NCBI GenBank assembly: GCA_946886075.1
Contig: CAMPHR010000003.1
Coordinates: 62,001-126,000 of the forward strand
Origin: an uncultured Novosphingobium sp.
GTDB lineage: Bacteria > Pseudomonadota > Alphaproteobacteria > Sphingomonadales > Sphingomonadaceae
Direction: 5' to 3'
DNA length: 64,000 bases
The first letter of the stretch is position 1. Each line of letters opens with the position of its first letter. Shown in pieces: positions 24,693 through 33,254 of this stretch. The position numbers were made by a program, and so were the translations under genes. The notes under the pieces are model-generated. The model worked only from the letters and a program-made list of their open reading frames with translations. It was not told the origin of the DNA and searched no databases.

Positions 24693-25640
24693 ATGGAAGT
24701 CCGCCCCGGTATATTGCGCACCCCCGAAGCCTGCTTCGACGCGCTGCCGGGCTATGACTTCGCGCCCCATTATGTGGAGGTGGAAGACAGCCGCCTCGGC
24801 CCATTGCGCATGCACTATGTGGACGAGGGAGTCCGCAACGCTCCCATCGTCCTCATGCTCCACGGCAACCCGACCTGGAGCTATCTATACCGCCACATGA
24901 TCGGCCCGGTCGCAGAGGCAGGCTATCGCGTCATCGCGCCCGACATGGTCGGCTTCGGCAAGTCGGACAAGCCCGCCTCCCGCGCGGACTACGGCTTCGA
25001 CCGCTTCGTCCAGTGGATGCGCGCCTTCGTCGAAACGCTCAACCTCACCGGCGTCACGCTTGTCTGTCAGGATTGGGGCGGCCCGATCGGCCTGCGCGTC
25101 CTGTCCGAATGTCCGGACCGTTTCAGCGCCGTCCTCGCCACCAACACGCTGCTGCAAAACTGCGACCTGCCCCCGCTCGGCGTACCCGACTGGCCGGGCG
25201 CGCAGATCGCCGCCTGGGTCGAGACCTGCCGCACCAGCGAAGACCTGCCCCTTGACCTGCTCGTCGGCCGCGCCTGCGCCACCGATGTTCCAGCGGACAT
25301 CCTCGCCGCCTACGCCGCGCCCTTCCCGGATGCCTCCTACAAGAAAGGCATGCTCCAGATCACCTGCGGCATCCCGATTGCCGAGGGCGCCGAAGGCCTG
25401 GAGGCGAACCGCGCCGCCTGGCGCTTCCTCGAAAGCTGGGACAAGCCCTTCCTCACCGCTTTCAGCGATCAGGACCCGGCCACCATCGCGTGGGAAGAAG
25501 TCTTCCAACGCCGCATCCCGGGAGCAAGGGGCCAACCGCACATCCGCATCGCCAATGGCGGGCATTTCGTGCAGGAAGACCAAGGCGCAGCGCTTGCGCA
25601 AGTGCTGATCCAATTTCTTGATGCCAATCGGGCGGCATAG
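24693..25640 (+). CDS. Haloalkane dehalogenase-type alpha/beta hydrolase (HLD-I-like)
   Basis: 315 aa. Oxyanion loop HGNPTWSYLYRHM; nucleophile D127 followed by W128 (CQDWGGPIG); likely acid D261 and base H291 (NGGHFVQED). The Asp nucleophile with adjacent Trp and the stretch AAYAAPFPDASYKKG closely parallel the Xanthobacter DhlA subfamily, where two tryptophans hold the halide. Dehalogenation of an alkyl halide is therefore possible, but close relatives are often named this way without activity data, and an epoxide or ester may be the real substrate. It lies in an SDR/sulfotransferase run and is followed by a hairpin repeat. Confidence 0.83.
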   Translation: MEVRPGILRTPEACFDALPGYDFAPHYVEVEDSRLGPLRMHYVDEGVRNAPIVLMLHGNPTWSYLYRHMIGPVAEAGYRVIAPDMVGFGKSDKPASRADYGFDRFVQWMRAFVETLNLTGVTLVCQDWGGPIGLRVLSECPDRFSAVLATNTLLQNCDLPPLGVPDWPGAQIAAWVETCRTSEDLPLDLLVGRACATDVPADILAAYAAPFPDASYKKGMLQITCGIPIAEGAEGLEANRAAWRFLESWDKPFLTAFSDQDPATIAWEEVFQRRIPGARGQPHIRIANGGHFVQEDQGAALAQVLIQFLDANRAA

Positions 25641-25663
25641 GGCCGGCCTGAAGATCACAAGAA

Positions 25664-25736
25664 CCGTTCGCCCTGACCTTGTCGAAGGGCTCTTCTTTTG
25701 AAGAGAGAAAGAGCTTCGGCAGGCTCAGACCGACGG
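25664..25736. repeat. Dispersed hairpin repeat, copy 2
   Basis: The left arm CCGTTCGCCCTGACCTTG-TCGAAGGGCT and the right arm (reverse complement CCGTCGGTCTGAGCCTG-CCGAAGCT) form an imperfect long hairpin between convergent genes. Same family as the copies at 15599, 32692 and 56348. It may act as a bidirectional terminator. Confidence 0.7.
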
Positions 25737-25783
25737 CATAAGAGTAGCCCCTACTGCTCGACACACTCGAGAATAGTCAGCCT

Positions 25784-26671
25784 TCAGTGAAACCCCTGCC
25801 GGAATGCCCGCGGCGTAAGCCCTATCGCACGCCGGAACGCCGCGCTGAACGCGCTCGCTGTCGCAAAGCCCAGCGCCTCTGCAATCCGGCTCATCGGCAA
25901 CGCCCCGCCCCGGATCATGTCTTGCGCCCGCTCCATCCGGATCGCGGCGGCGTGGTCGGACAGGGCGACGCCCGCCGTCGCCGCAAAGGACCGCGACAGG
26001 TGCGACCGGCTGATCCCGCACAGGTCGGCAAGCGCCTGCGTCGTCGGCCATTCCCCATCGCTCGACCGCAGCGCTTCCTCGATCCGGACCAGCTGCCATG
26101 GCGCGAGGCCGCCCTGCACAGCGTCGGCCTGCCGCGGTCGCCTGAACAGCCGCGCCAATTCGACCATCGCCAGCTGGACGAGCGCATCGACGGCCATATC
26201 CGCGCCAAAGCCCGGCGCCACCGTCTCCTGCTTCAACCGTTCGGCCAGCCCCGTCAGCACTGGCGAACTGATCGACGCACATCTGCTCAACCGCCGCGAA
26301 TCCCAATCGGACAGGCCAGTAACGGCCGCAAAGCGCACACGATCAAAACGGCAGGTCAATATGTCCAGCGTGCCCCCATCGCCCCGTGAATGCATCGCGA
26401 TGCCGCCGGGCCGCAGCATCAGGCGGCCCACCTTGTGCCGCCGTCGATCGCCCAGATCGAACATGATCTCGCCCTGCGTCCCTTCCGCTCGCGGCATGAC
26501 GATCGACAGGATCGGCGCTTCGTCCAGTTCCCACATCTCATTGGGGCGAGGCAGCTCGTAGCGGCGCAACTCGACGCGCGCAGCGCTGCTCATGACGGAA
26601 GCGAGCACCGTCCACGGCCCGGCCGCGCTGGTCACCGGAGCCTCAGGGCCGATCAGAACATGCTGCGTCAT
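25784..26671 (-). CDS. AraC family transcriptional regulator
   Basis: 295 aa if started at ATG 26671 (MTQHVLIGPEAPV); an upstream ATG at 26737 would leave only 37 bases to the divergent SDR gene, and neither has a strong Shine-Dalgarno. The C-terminal double HTH spans about 195-295: TTQALADLCGISRSHLSRSF and MSRIAEALGFATASAFSAAF, then RRAIGLTPRAFRQ. The N-terminal half is a sensing domain without a clear cupin signature. It is divergent from the HsdA-like SDR operon at 26775 and probably controls it. Confidence 0.87.
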   Translation of the reverse strand: MTQHVLIGPEAPVTSAAGPWTVLASVMSSAARVELRRYELPRPNEMWELDEAPILSIVMPRAEGTQGEIMFDLGDRRRHKVGRLMLRPGGIAMHSRGDGGTLDILTCRFDRVRFAAVTGLSDWDSRRLSRCASISSPVLTGLAERLKQETVAPGFGADMAVDALVQLAMVELARLFRRPRQADAVQGGLAPWQLVRIEEALRSSDGEWPTTQALADLCGISRSHLSRSFAATAGVALSDHAAAIRMERAQDMIRGGALPMSRIAEALGFATASAFSAAFRRAIGLTPRAFRQGFH

Positions 26672-26774
26672 GACCGCAACGATAATCTCATAGGCTTGCG
26701 AGAACAAGTGCTGGCTATGCGCAGCAAAAGCTGCCATCTACAACGCAACAAAGCAAAAGACGGAGAGTGTTTTT

Positions 26775-27539
26775 ATGAGCAGAACCATAGTGGTGACTGG
26801 CGCGGCATCGGGAATCGGCGCCGCCACTCGTGACAGGCTGGAACGTGCCGGTCACCGCGTCATCGGCGTTGACCTGCGCAATTCCGACATTGATGCTGAT
26901 CTGGGTTCAGCGGAAGGCCGCGCCGGCATGGTTGAGCAGGTGACGAGCCTGGCACCTGATGGCATCGACGCAGTGCTCGCCGGGGCGGGCATCTCGGCCC
27001 AGGGGATGGATCGGGAAACCATCGGCATCAACTATTTCGGTGCGGTAGCTACGCTGGAAGGACTGCGGCCCCTGCTGGCGAAGTCCGCCCGCCCGCGCGC
27101 CGTCGCCATCTGCTCTACCGCCGCCATATTGCCGTCGAATGCGCAAGTGGTCGAACTTTGCCTCGCGGGTAAAGAAGAAGCCGCGCTGGACGCCATGGCG
27201 AATGACGGCGGCAATGCTTACTCAACGTCGAAAAATGCGCTGTCGCGATGGGTACGCCGTGCCGCGGTCCAGCCGGAATGGGGCGGCGCAGGCATCCTGT
27301 TGAACGGCATCGGGCCAGGCGTCGTGAAGACCCCGATGACGACACCGCTGTTCAGCCAGCCGGACATGGTCAAGCTCATCAACCAGAGCAATCCGATCGC
27401 GGTCAAGGAATATGCCTCGGCCGAAGAAATTGCCGAGCTGCTCGATTTCCTGCTCAACATGGAAAACAACTATCTGCTCGGACAGTTGATCTTCATCGAC
27501 GGTGGCAGCGACGCCATCCTGCGACCGGGCCAGGTCTGA
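26775..27539 (+). CDS. 3-alpha-hydroxysteroid dehydrogenase/carbonyl reductase-like SDR
   Basis: 254 aa. The layout closely follows Comamonas testosteroni 3alpha-HSD/CR: MSRTIVVTGAASGIGAATRD, VIGVDLRNSDIDADL, INYFGAVATLEGLRPL, an insertion before the active site (SNAQVVELCLAGKEEAALDA), S114, Y149-STSK153, and the tail GQLIFIDGGSDAILRPGQV. That enzyme interconverts 3-alpha-hydroxy and 3-keto steroids with NAD. The start has GGAGAG 11 bases upstream. It heads a run with a second SDR and an EthD-like gene and is divergent from an AraC regulator. The steroid assignment rests on resemblance and on KSI and KshA-like genes in the window. Confidence 0.83.
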   Translation: MSRTIVVTGAASGIGAATRDRLERAGHRVIGVDLRNSDIDADLGSAEGRAGMVEQVTSLAPDGIDAVLAGAGISAQGMDRETIGINYFGAVATLEGLRPLLAKSARPRAVAICSTAAILPSNAQVVELCLAGKEEAALDAMANDGGNAYSTSKNALSRWVRRAAVQPEWGGAGILLNGIGPGVVKTPMTTPLFSQPDMVKLINQSNPIAVKEYASAEEIAELLDFLLNMENNYLLGQLIFIDGGSDAILRPGQV

Positions 27540-27590
27540 CAGGCGGCAACGCGTACCAAACAGAAACAAGGCAAGGGAAAGGATAGAGCG

Positions 27591-28352
27591 ATGTCGGCTC
27601 TTAAAGGCAAGGTTGCCCTGATCACCGGGGCTGGACAGGGCATCGGACAGGGCGTTGCCTTGGCCCTCGCGGCTGAAGGCGTGGATCTTCTGCTCGCAGG
27701 CCGGACGCTGGAAAAGGTGCAGGAAACCGCGCGACTGGTCGAGGAACGCGGCGCCCGGGCCGTCCCCGTCGCCTGCAATGTGAAAGCAGCGGAAGACCTT
27801 GCCGCCGCCGTCGATCGGGCAGTCAGCGATCTTGGCGGCGTCGACATATTGATCAACAACGCACAGGAAGTACCGCTCGGCATGCTCGACGAAGTGACGG
27901 ACGAGGATTTCCTCGCCGGATTTGAATCGGGCCCGCTCGCCTCCTTCCGCCTGATGAAGCTGGTGCGCCCCCACATGGCGGCGCGCGGCGGCGGCACCAT
28001 CTTCAACTTCGCCTCATCCGCTGGCATCCGCTGGGACATGACCGGCTATGGCTGCTACGGCGCGGTGAAGCAGGCGACCCGTGTCCTGACGCGCGCGGGT
28101 GCGGCGGAATGGGGACGGCAGAATATCCGCGTCCTCACCATCGCCCCCCATGCCGAATCGCCGGGTCTCAAATGGTGGATCGAAAATAATCCCGAAGAGG
28201 CAAAGGCCTTCTTCCGCACCATCCCGCTGGACCGTATCGGCCGACTGGAGGAAGATATCGGCCGCGCCATCGTCGCGCTCTGCGGTTCGGACCTGTCCTA
28301 TCTGACCGGCGCGACCATTCCCCTCGACGGCGGGCAGGCAAATTTTGACTGA
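27591..28352 (+). CDS. Short-chain dehydrogenase/reductase
   Basis: 253 aa with AAAGGATAG upstream. Rossmann motif TGAGQGIGQGVA; the NNAG motif is altered to NNAQ (ILINNAQEVPLG); catalytic S in NFASSAGI and Y-GAV-K (CYGAVKQA). The arginine in LLLAGRTLEK suggests NADP(H). The C-terminal IPLDGGQANFD is classical. It lies 51 bases after the HsdA-like SDR and 26 before the EthD-like gene, probably one operon. Substrate unknown. Confidence 0.87.
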   Translation: MSALKGKVALITGAGQGIGQGVALALAAEGVDLLLAGRTLEKVQETARLVEERGARAVPVACNVKAAEDLAAAVDRAVSDLGGVDILINNAQEVPLGMLDEVTDEDFLAGFESGPLASFRLMKLVRPHMAARGGGTIFNFASSAGIRWDMTGYGCYGAVKQATRVLTRAGAAEWGRQNIRVLTIAPHAESPGLKWWIENNPEEAKAFFRTIPLDRIGRLEEDIGRAIVALCGSDLSYLTGATIPLDGGQANFD

Positions 28353-28378
28353 CCTCAGAGATTGATGGAGAGATCTGA

Positions 28379-29098
28379 ATGGAAAAGCTGATCTGCGCGC
28401 TCTGGGCGCCCGACGGTGTGAGCCGCGCCGACTATGCGGAGCAACTGAAGGGTGCGCTTCCTGCCGCGCTCAAGGAAGCGGGCGCCAGCGGCATCCGCCT
28501 TAACGTCCGCGACGCAACGGTAGAGCCCGCTGCGCCCCTCCTCCAGACCTGGCAGCAGCCGCAGCAGGATGCCATCGTGCAATTCTGGCTGCCCACGGCC
28601 AATGCCCATTTTCGCGGGCCGATCGATGCCATCCTGGCCGAACATAGCAGCCGCTTTGAACTGTGGGTGGTGGCTGAATCCACCATCATCCCGAACCGCG
28701 ATCACGCGCCGCAGGCGGGATCGCGCACCTGGGGTTGGTCGCAGGCCAGCTTCATCTCGTTCCGCCCGGACATGAGCTGGGATGATGCCGTCGCCCACTG
28801 GCACCGGCATCACACCCGCGTCGCCATCGATACCCAGGCGAATTTTGAATATGTGCAGAATATCATCGTGCGTGCGCTCACGCCCAATGCGCCCGATTAT
28901 GATGCCTTCGTCGAAGAATGCTTCACGCCGGAAGCCATGACCAACTCCCCGGCCTTCTTCGACGCCGTTGGCGACGATGAGAAATTCGCCCGCAATACAA
29001 AGGATATGGCGGATAGCTGCGCAGGCTTCATCGACTTCTCGCGCATCGACATCATCCCGACGAGCCAGTTCGACTTCGCGCATCTGGATCGAAAGTAA
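28379..29098 (+). CDS. EthD-like dimeric alpha/beta-barrel protein
   Basis: 239 aa with GGAGAG upstream. Two similar halves are suggested: an N-terminal ICALWAPDGVSRADYAEQL and a C-terminal FISFRPDMSWDDAVAHWHRH, the latter the EthD/ferredoxin-like pattern with an early Trp-His region. EthD-domain proteins assist ether or fuel-oxygenate degradation and are frequent in steroid and terpenoid clusters; catalytic function is unsettled. It is last gene of the HsdA-like operon, followed by a strong terminator. Confidence 0.72.
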   Translation: MEKLICALWAPDGVSRADYAEQLKGALPAALKEAGASGIRLNVRDATVEPAAPLLQTWQQPQQDAIVQFWLPTANAHFRGPIDAILAEHSSRFELWVVAESTIIPNRDHAPQAGSRTWGWSQASFISFRPDMSWDDAVAHWHRHHTRVAIDTQANFEYVQNIIVRALTPNAPDYDAFVEECFTPEAMTNSPAFFDAVGDDEKFARNTKDMADSCAGFIDFSRIDIIPTSQFDFAHLDRK

Positions 29099-29103
29099 GA
29101 TCC

Positions 29104-29130
29104 CGGGAGGGGGCGAAACGCCTCCTCCCG
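29104..29130. terminator. Bidirectional hairpin terminator
   Basis: A 12-bp stem, CGGGAGGGGGCG then loop AAA then CGCCTCCTCCCG (one G-T pair), between the convergent EthD-like and Coq4-like genes. Confidence 0.7.
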
Positions 29131-29168
29131 CACACGCACGCCTGCGCCCGTGGTCCTTGTCCCGCGCT

Positions 29169-30077
29169 TCAGGGAATAATCTCCCGCCCCTCGCCAAAGA
29201 TCAACGACGCCTGCCTGCTGTCGACACCCTCCCGGTGCCCGCGCCATCCCAGCGCCGCGCGCGCGTCCGCAGGCGTCAAATGCATGATGTCTTCGAACTT
29301 CGCGGTGAACAGCATGTCGGACTGCTGCCCCACCTCATAGCCATAGGACAGGTTGCGCCACAGGTCGGGCCAAGCCCCCGGATAATGCAGCATCGTCCGC
29401 GTCATCCACGGGAACATGATCAGCGTGTTGACCGTCATCAGCGCGCCCGCCAGTTCCGCGCCCAGATGTCGGAAGACATTGCCCGTGATTACGCCCGTGA
29501 TGAAATATTCGGCGACTGATCCAAATCCAACTTCGCCCAATATATGATAGGCATCATGGGTCTGCCCCATGCGCAGGTTCCAGTAGTCGAGCGTATTGGC
29601 GGGCTTCCAGTCCGGATTGTCCAGGATCCGGGAATTAAGTTCGGGGGAGAGATCGAACTCATCCATATATTCGAACAATTGACGCCCGACCGAACCTTCC
29701 GGATAGGCTTTCAGGTCATCCTTGGTGTATGTCGACACAAATCCTTCATTAAGCCACCGGTCGAACGCCGGGTTGCGGCGGCGTTCGTCGGCGACCAGCC
29801 GTTCCGCATCCTCGACGTCGCGTACTTCATCGACGGCCTGCATCAATGTCGGCAAGCCATAGAGCAGCGGATAGTCATGCCCGTTGCGCCGCAGATTTTC
29901 AGTCGAAATCCATTCACGCACCCGTCCATCGTTCAACCACCGGGATGAGCTTACCAGCACGCTGCTTTCCGTCTTCACCTTCCGGCGGCCATTCAGGTAG
30001 AAGACCGGGCTACCCGATGTGACCTCTTCGGCAGTGTCATCCTGAGCAGTATCGATGATGTCCATTTCCGTTTTCAT
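29169..30077 (-). CDS. Coq4 family protein
   Basis: 302 aa. The diagnostic metal motif HDxxH-x11-E is exact: H174-D175-A-Y-H178 and E190. Flanking text (LDYWNLRMGQTHDAYHILGE, TGNVFRHLGAELAGALM) fits the family. Coq4 is a ubiquinone-biosynthesis component implicated in C1 decarboxylation/hydroxylation of CoQ precursors, but sphingomonads carry several Coq4-like paralogues in catabolic loci. Here it overlaps the Gfo/Idh gene (ATGA, 30074-30077) with no other ubi genes nearby, so a specialised role in ring decarboxylation or hydroxylation is possible. An alternative start is the ATG four codons in. Confidence 0.8.
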   Translation of the reverse strand: MKTEMDIIDTAQDDTAEEVTSGSPVFYLNGRRKVKTESSVLVSSSRWLNDGRVREWISTENLRRNGHDYPLLYGLPTLMQAVDEVRDVEDAERLVADERRRNPAFDRWLNEGFVSTYTKDDLKAYPEGSVGRQLFEYMDEFDLSPELNSRILDNPDWKPANTLDYWNLRMGQTHDAYHILGEVGFGSVAEYFITGVITGNVFRHLGAELAGALMTVNTLIMFPWMTRTMLHYPGAWPDLWRNLSYGYEVGQQSDMLFTAKFEDIMHLTPADARAALGWRGHREGVDSRQASLIFGEGREIIP

Positions 30078-31198
30078 GCGGCAACTCCGGCGGCTGGTGC
30101 GGATGCACGGGGGACGCTTGCACGGTCCAGCCGGGCAAGCAGTTTCTGGATAGTGGCGGCCCTTTCGAAGTCAGGCTCCACCGCTGCGTCGTTGCGGATG
30201 GCGTCGCCCAGCCGCATGTAGAGATTGCCGATCGCCGACAGCGCCTCACGCGATGCAAAGCTGCCCGGATAGGCGCTGTAACGGTCAGGTTCGGCCGGAA
30301 CCGCCGCGCATTCCAGCGCGGGCGGGATAGCGATCGGCTCCATCGCACGACCATCTCTCGCGCCCTGTAGCACCAGCGACTCTATCGCGGGCAAGCTCGG
30401 GTCGCGCGTCGACAACAGCAACGATCCCTCGCTGCCCTCGATCCGCCACTCACATCCCATCCCGCCCGTCGATACGCCCGCGACGTTCATCTGGAACAGC
30501 GCGCCGCTTTGCAGACTACCCTGGAACAGCAAATGGTCATCGGCATCCCGATCAACCGGCGCGCCTCTTTCATCCACCGGCGGCAGGTGAATGGCGGCGC
30601 GCATGTCGACATCATCGATGGGACCGAAATAATGGTCCATCGCATCGATGAGGTGCCCACCATAGATGGACAGCAGCGTCGTACCGCCTGCCCGCGTCGC
30701 CATCGCCCGCATCACCGGGCCGAAAATTCGCGCATGCAATGTGGCGCTGTAGAGTGTGCCCACATACCCCTCCGCTACAAGCTGGGCGGCATGCGCCATG
30801 ACCGGCGATCCGCGCATGTGAAGGCCGATCATCGCCTTCACGCCCCGCCGCCTCGCAAGCGCTGACAGTTCGTCGGCCTGCTCCACGCTGATCGCCAGCG
30901 GCCATTCGCAATAGATATGCTTGCCCGCGTTCAGCGCGGCCTTCGCGACGCCGTGGTGATGCGGCACCTTCACGCAGATCGCGACCAGATCGATCTCCGG
31001 ATGCTCGGCCAGCGCCTGCGCGTCCGCGAACCAGAGCGGCGCGCCAAAGGTCGCCGCCGCTTCCCGCGCGCTTTCCTCCCGCGTCGTGCATACGCCTTGC
31101 AGCGTGAAGCCGGGCAAGCGCTCGATCACACGCCGGTGAACACCGGAGCCCCATCCATATTCGGGGCTCGCACCCACGATGCCCACGCGGATCACCAT
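30074..31198 (-). CDS. Gfo/Idh/MocA family NAD(P)-dependent oxidoreductase
   Basis: 374 aa with GAGGAGAGG before the ATG. The N-terminal Rossmann domain reads IRVGIVGASPEYGWGSGVHR, then DLVAICVKVPHHHGVAKAAL and the family signature HIYCEWPLAISVEQADEL (EKP replaced by EWP). The C-terminal domain is the usual alpha/beta sheet (GGTTLLSIYGGHLIDAMDHY). The family oxidises or reduces sugars, inositols and other cyclic polyols. It is translationally coupled to the Coq4-like gene, which suggests a joint pathway; the substrate is not evident. Confidence 0.87.
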   Translation of the reverse strand: MVIRVGIVGASPEYGWGSGVHRRVIERLPGFTLQGVCTTREESAREAAATFGAPLWFADAQALAEHPEIDLVAICVKVPHHHGVAKAALNAGKHIYCEWPLAISVEQADELSALARRRGVKAMIGLHMRGSPVMAHAAQLVAEGYVGTLYSATLHARIFGPVMRAMATRAGGTTLLSIYGGHLIDAMDHYFGPIDDVDMRAAIHLPPVDERGAPVDRDADDHLLFQGSLQSGALFQMNVAGVSTGGMGCEWRIEGSEGSLLLSTRDPSLPAIESLVLQGARDGRAMEPIAIPPALECAAVPAEPDRYSAYPGSFASREALSAIGNLYMRLGDAIRNDAAVEPDFERAATIQKLLARLDRASVPRASAPAAGVAA

Positions 31199-31358
31199 GG
31201 GCGCCTCTCCTCATCTTTGTTTTCGCGTAGCAGCATAGCCGCAGCCCGATAATGATGCCACTACTCAAGTTAGGCAGCGGGGCGCGCCCTTCTTCAAGCC
31301 GCAAACGATATGGATCCCTCACCCTGCCCTGACCGTTCACCTCCGGACAGGATGGCCG

Positions 31359-32663
31359 ATGGTTTTCACCGACATAGCAACCCGCACCTATAATCATAAT
31401 TGGCGACTGGACCCGATCGTCCGCAGCCTGCTCGACACCGACTTCTACAAGCTGCTGATGCTGCAGATGATCTGGCGCCTTTACCCGGATGTCGCCGTCA
31501 CCTTTCAGCTCATCAACCGGAGCCGTTCGGTACGACTCGCTGACCAGATTGACGAAGGCGAACTCCGCGCACAGCTGGACCATGCCCGTTCACTGCATTT
31601 CGCGAAGAAGGAGTTGATCTGGCTCGCGGGCAACAGCTTCTATGGCAAGACGCAGATGTTCAGTCCCGACTTCATCGCCTGGCTCGCGGAGTTTCGCCTG
31701 CCTGATTACGACCTCAGCAAAGCAGACGGCCAGTATCGATTGCGCTTCACCGGTCCCTGGACGCATGCCAGCATGTGGGAAATACCCGCGCTCACCATCA
31801 TCAACGAACTGCGCTCCCGCGCGGCGATGAAGGATCGTGGACGGTTCGCGCTCGATGTCCTTTACGCCCGCGCCAAGGCCAAGCTGTGGGAAAAAGTCGA
31901 AAGGCTAAGCCGCCTGCCCGACCTCGTCATATCAGACTTCGGGACGCGCCGCCGCCATGGCTTCCTGTGGCAGCGCTGGTGCGTAGAGGCTTTGAAGGAA
32001 GGCCTTGGCGACCGCTTTATCGGTTCGTCCAACGTGCTGCTCGCGATGGACGCCGACCTGGAGGCGATCGGCACCAATGCGCATGAGCTGCCGATGGTGC
32101 TGGCTGCCCTGGCGGACAACGACGAAGCCTTGGCCGCCGCGCCCTACCGCGTCCTTGAAGATTGGCGAGCGCTATATGGCGGCAACCTGCTCGTCGCGCT
32201 GCCCGATGCATTCGGCACCGCCGCCTTCCTGCGAAACGCGCCAGATTGGGTGGCTGACTGGACCGGTTTTCGTCCCGACAGCATGCCGCCGATCGAGGGC
32301 GGTGAACAGATCATCCGCTGGTGGCGGGACAAAGGACGCGATCCGCGCACCAAGCTGCTCATCTTCTCCGACGGCATGGATATCGACGCGATCGAAAAGA
32401 CCTATAGGCACTTCCATGGGCAAGTCCGGATGAGCTTTGGCTGGGGCACCAACCTCACCAACGACTTCCGGCACTGCGCACCATTTCCCGGCGATGGACT
32501 CGACCCCATTTCCCTCGTCTGCAAGGTAGTGGCAGCGAACGGACGGCCCGCCGTGAAATTGTCCGACAATCCCGAAAAGGCGACAGGCGATCCGGCAGAG
32601 ATAGCCCACTATCTCCGCATCTTCGGCGACACCGGCAGGCGAAAGGCGGCGGTCACCGTTTAA
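31359..32663 (+). CDS. pncB: Nicotinate phosphoribosyltransferase
   Basis: 434 aa. It opens [20 protein letters not shown], with [14 protein letters not shown], the conserved [17 protein letters not shown] and [10 protein letters not shown], and a C-terminal [20 protein letters not shown], all hallmarks of bacterial PncB. It makes nicotinate mononucleotide from nicotinate and PRPP in NAD salvage. It is a housekeeping gene in otherwise catabolic surroundings, without an obvious operon partner. The start is ATG 31359 after AGGA. Confidence 0.95.
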   Translation: MVFTDIATRTYNHNWRLDPIVRSLLDTDFYKLLMLQMIWRLYPDVAVTFQLINRSRSVRLADQIDEGELRAQLDHARSLHFAKKELIWLAGNSFYGKTQMFSPDFIAWLAEFRLPDYDLSKADGQYRLRFTGPWTHASMWEIPALTIINELRSRAAMKDRGRFALDVLYARAKAKLWEKVERLSRLPDLVISDFGTRRRHGFLWQRWCVEALKEGLGDRFIGSSNVLLAMDADLEAIGTNAHELPMVLAALADNDEALAAAPYRVLEDWRALYGGNLLVALPDAFGTAAFLRNAPDWVADWTGFRPDSMPPIEGGEQIIRWWRDKGRDPRTKLLIFSDGMDIDAIEKTYRHFHGQVRMSFGWGTNLTNDFRHCAPFPGDGLDPISLVCKVVAANGRPAVKLSDNPEKATGDPAEIAHYLRIFGDTGRRKAAVTV

Positions 32664-32691
32664 GCTTCTGGGCGTGCCCCGTACACCCCCA

Positions 32692-32758
32692 CCTGTTCGG
32701 GCTGAGCCCTTTTCTTCCTGAAGAAATAGAGCCCTTCGCCACGCTCAGGGCGAACGGG
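32692..32758. repeat. Dispersed hairpin repeat, copy 3
   Basis: The left arm is CCTGTTCGGGCTGAGCCC. The right arm is the reverse complement of CCCGTTCGCCCTGAGCG followed by TGGCGAAGGGCTC. The arms flank CTTCCTGAAGAAATA. It lies 29 bases after the pncB stop. The rest of the gap 32664-32874 holds a 6-bp inverted repeat, CTGTTC-gcgg-GAACAG (32814-32829). Confidence 0.68.
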
Positions 32759-32874
32759 ATTAGAAAGATGCCGCCGATCTAAGCAAAATCTCTAACCCAC
32801 TATTATTCAGTGCCTGTTCGCGGGAACAGCCTTGCCCATGGCCGGTTGCCGCCGTGCCAGAACAGGAGAGTGAA

Positions 32875-33144
32875 GTGCAAAAATTCCTTCCCATCACGAT
32901 CATCGCCTTGGGCGTCGCGGCCTGCGCACCTTCGGATCAGGCCGATTCCGGTGACTCCACCTTCGCGCCGAGCAATACTACGGTCGGCACGGTCCCGGAC
33001 GGCATACCAGGCGAAGGGGCAGGCAGCGCCATGACCGATGGCGAGACGAGCACCCGCGGAGCCGTGTCCGCCAGCGATGCGCCCACCAGCGCCATGGGAT
33101 CGGCAGGCACCTCCGCGCCAGGACAAAGCGGATCGGGCCGTTAA
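32875..33144 (+). CDS. Small Ser/Thr/Gly-rich lipoprotein
   Basis: 89 aa from GTG 32875, chosen because AGGAG lies 7 bases upstream and the N-terminus then reads as a lipoprotein signal: VQKFLPITIIALGVAACAPS with lipobox GVAAC. The mature part is disordered, rich in Ser, Thr, Gly, Ala and Asp, with no domain I recognise. Expected to be lipid-anchored, probably in the periplasm. A GTG at 32854 would give an unlikely hydrophilic extension. Confidence 0.6.
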   Translation: MQKFLPITIIALGVAACAPSDQADSGDSTFAPSNTTVGTVPDGIPGEGAGSAMTDGETSTRGAVSASDAPTSAMGSAGTSAPGQSGSGR

Positions 33145-33164
33145 TCCCCCCGTAGCATGCACGG

Positions 33165-33203
33165 CGTTGAGCTTTGGACCGTCCATGGGTCCAAGGCTCA
33201 ACC
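33165..33203. terminator. Bidirectional hairpin terminator
   Basis: CGTTGAGCTTTGGACC and GGTCCAAGGCTCAACC arms flank GTCCATG; 14 of 16 positions pair. It lies between the two convergent lipoprotein genes. Confidence 0.65.
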
Positions 33204-33254
33204 GAATTCCATATTCTCGCCGCGCCCCCTGCGGCCGCCATTCACGCCCGGTCG

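Noticed and set aside
32814..32829. CTGTTC-gcgg-GAACAG as a LexA box
   Set aside because: Alphaproteobacterial LexA sites are direct GTTC repeats; the arm order and spacing here do not fit, and the neighbour is a lipoprotein gene.
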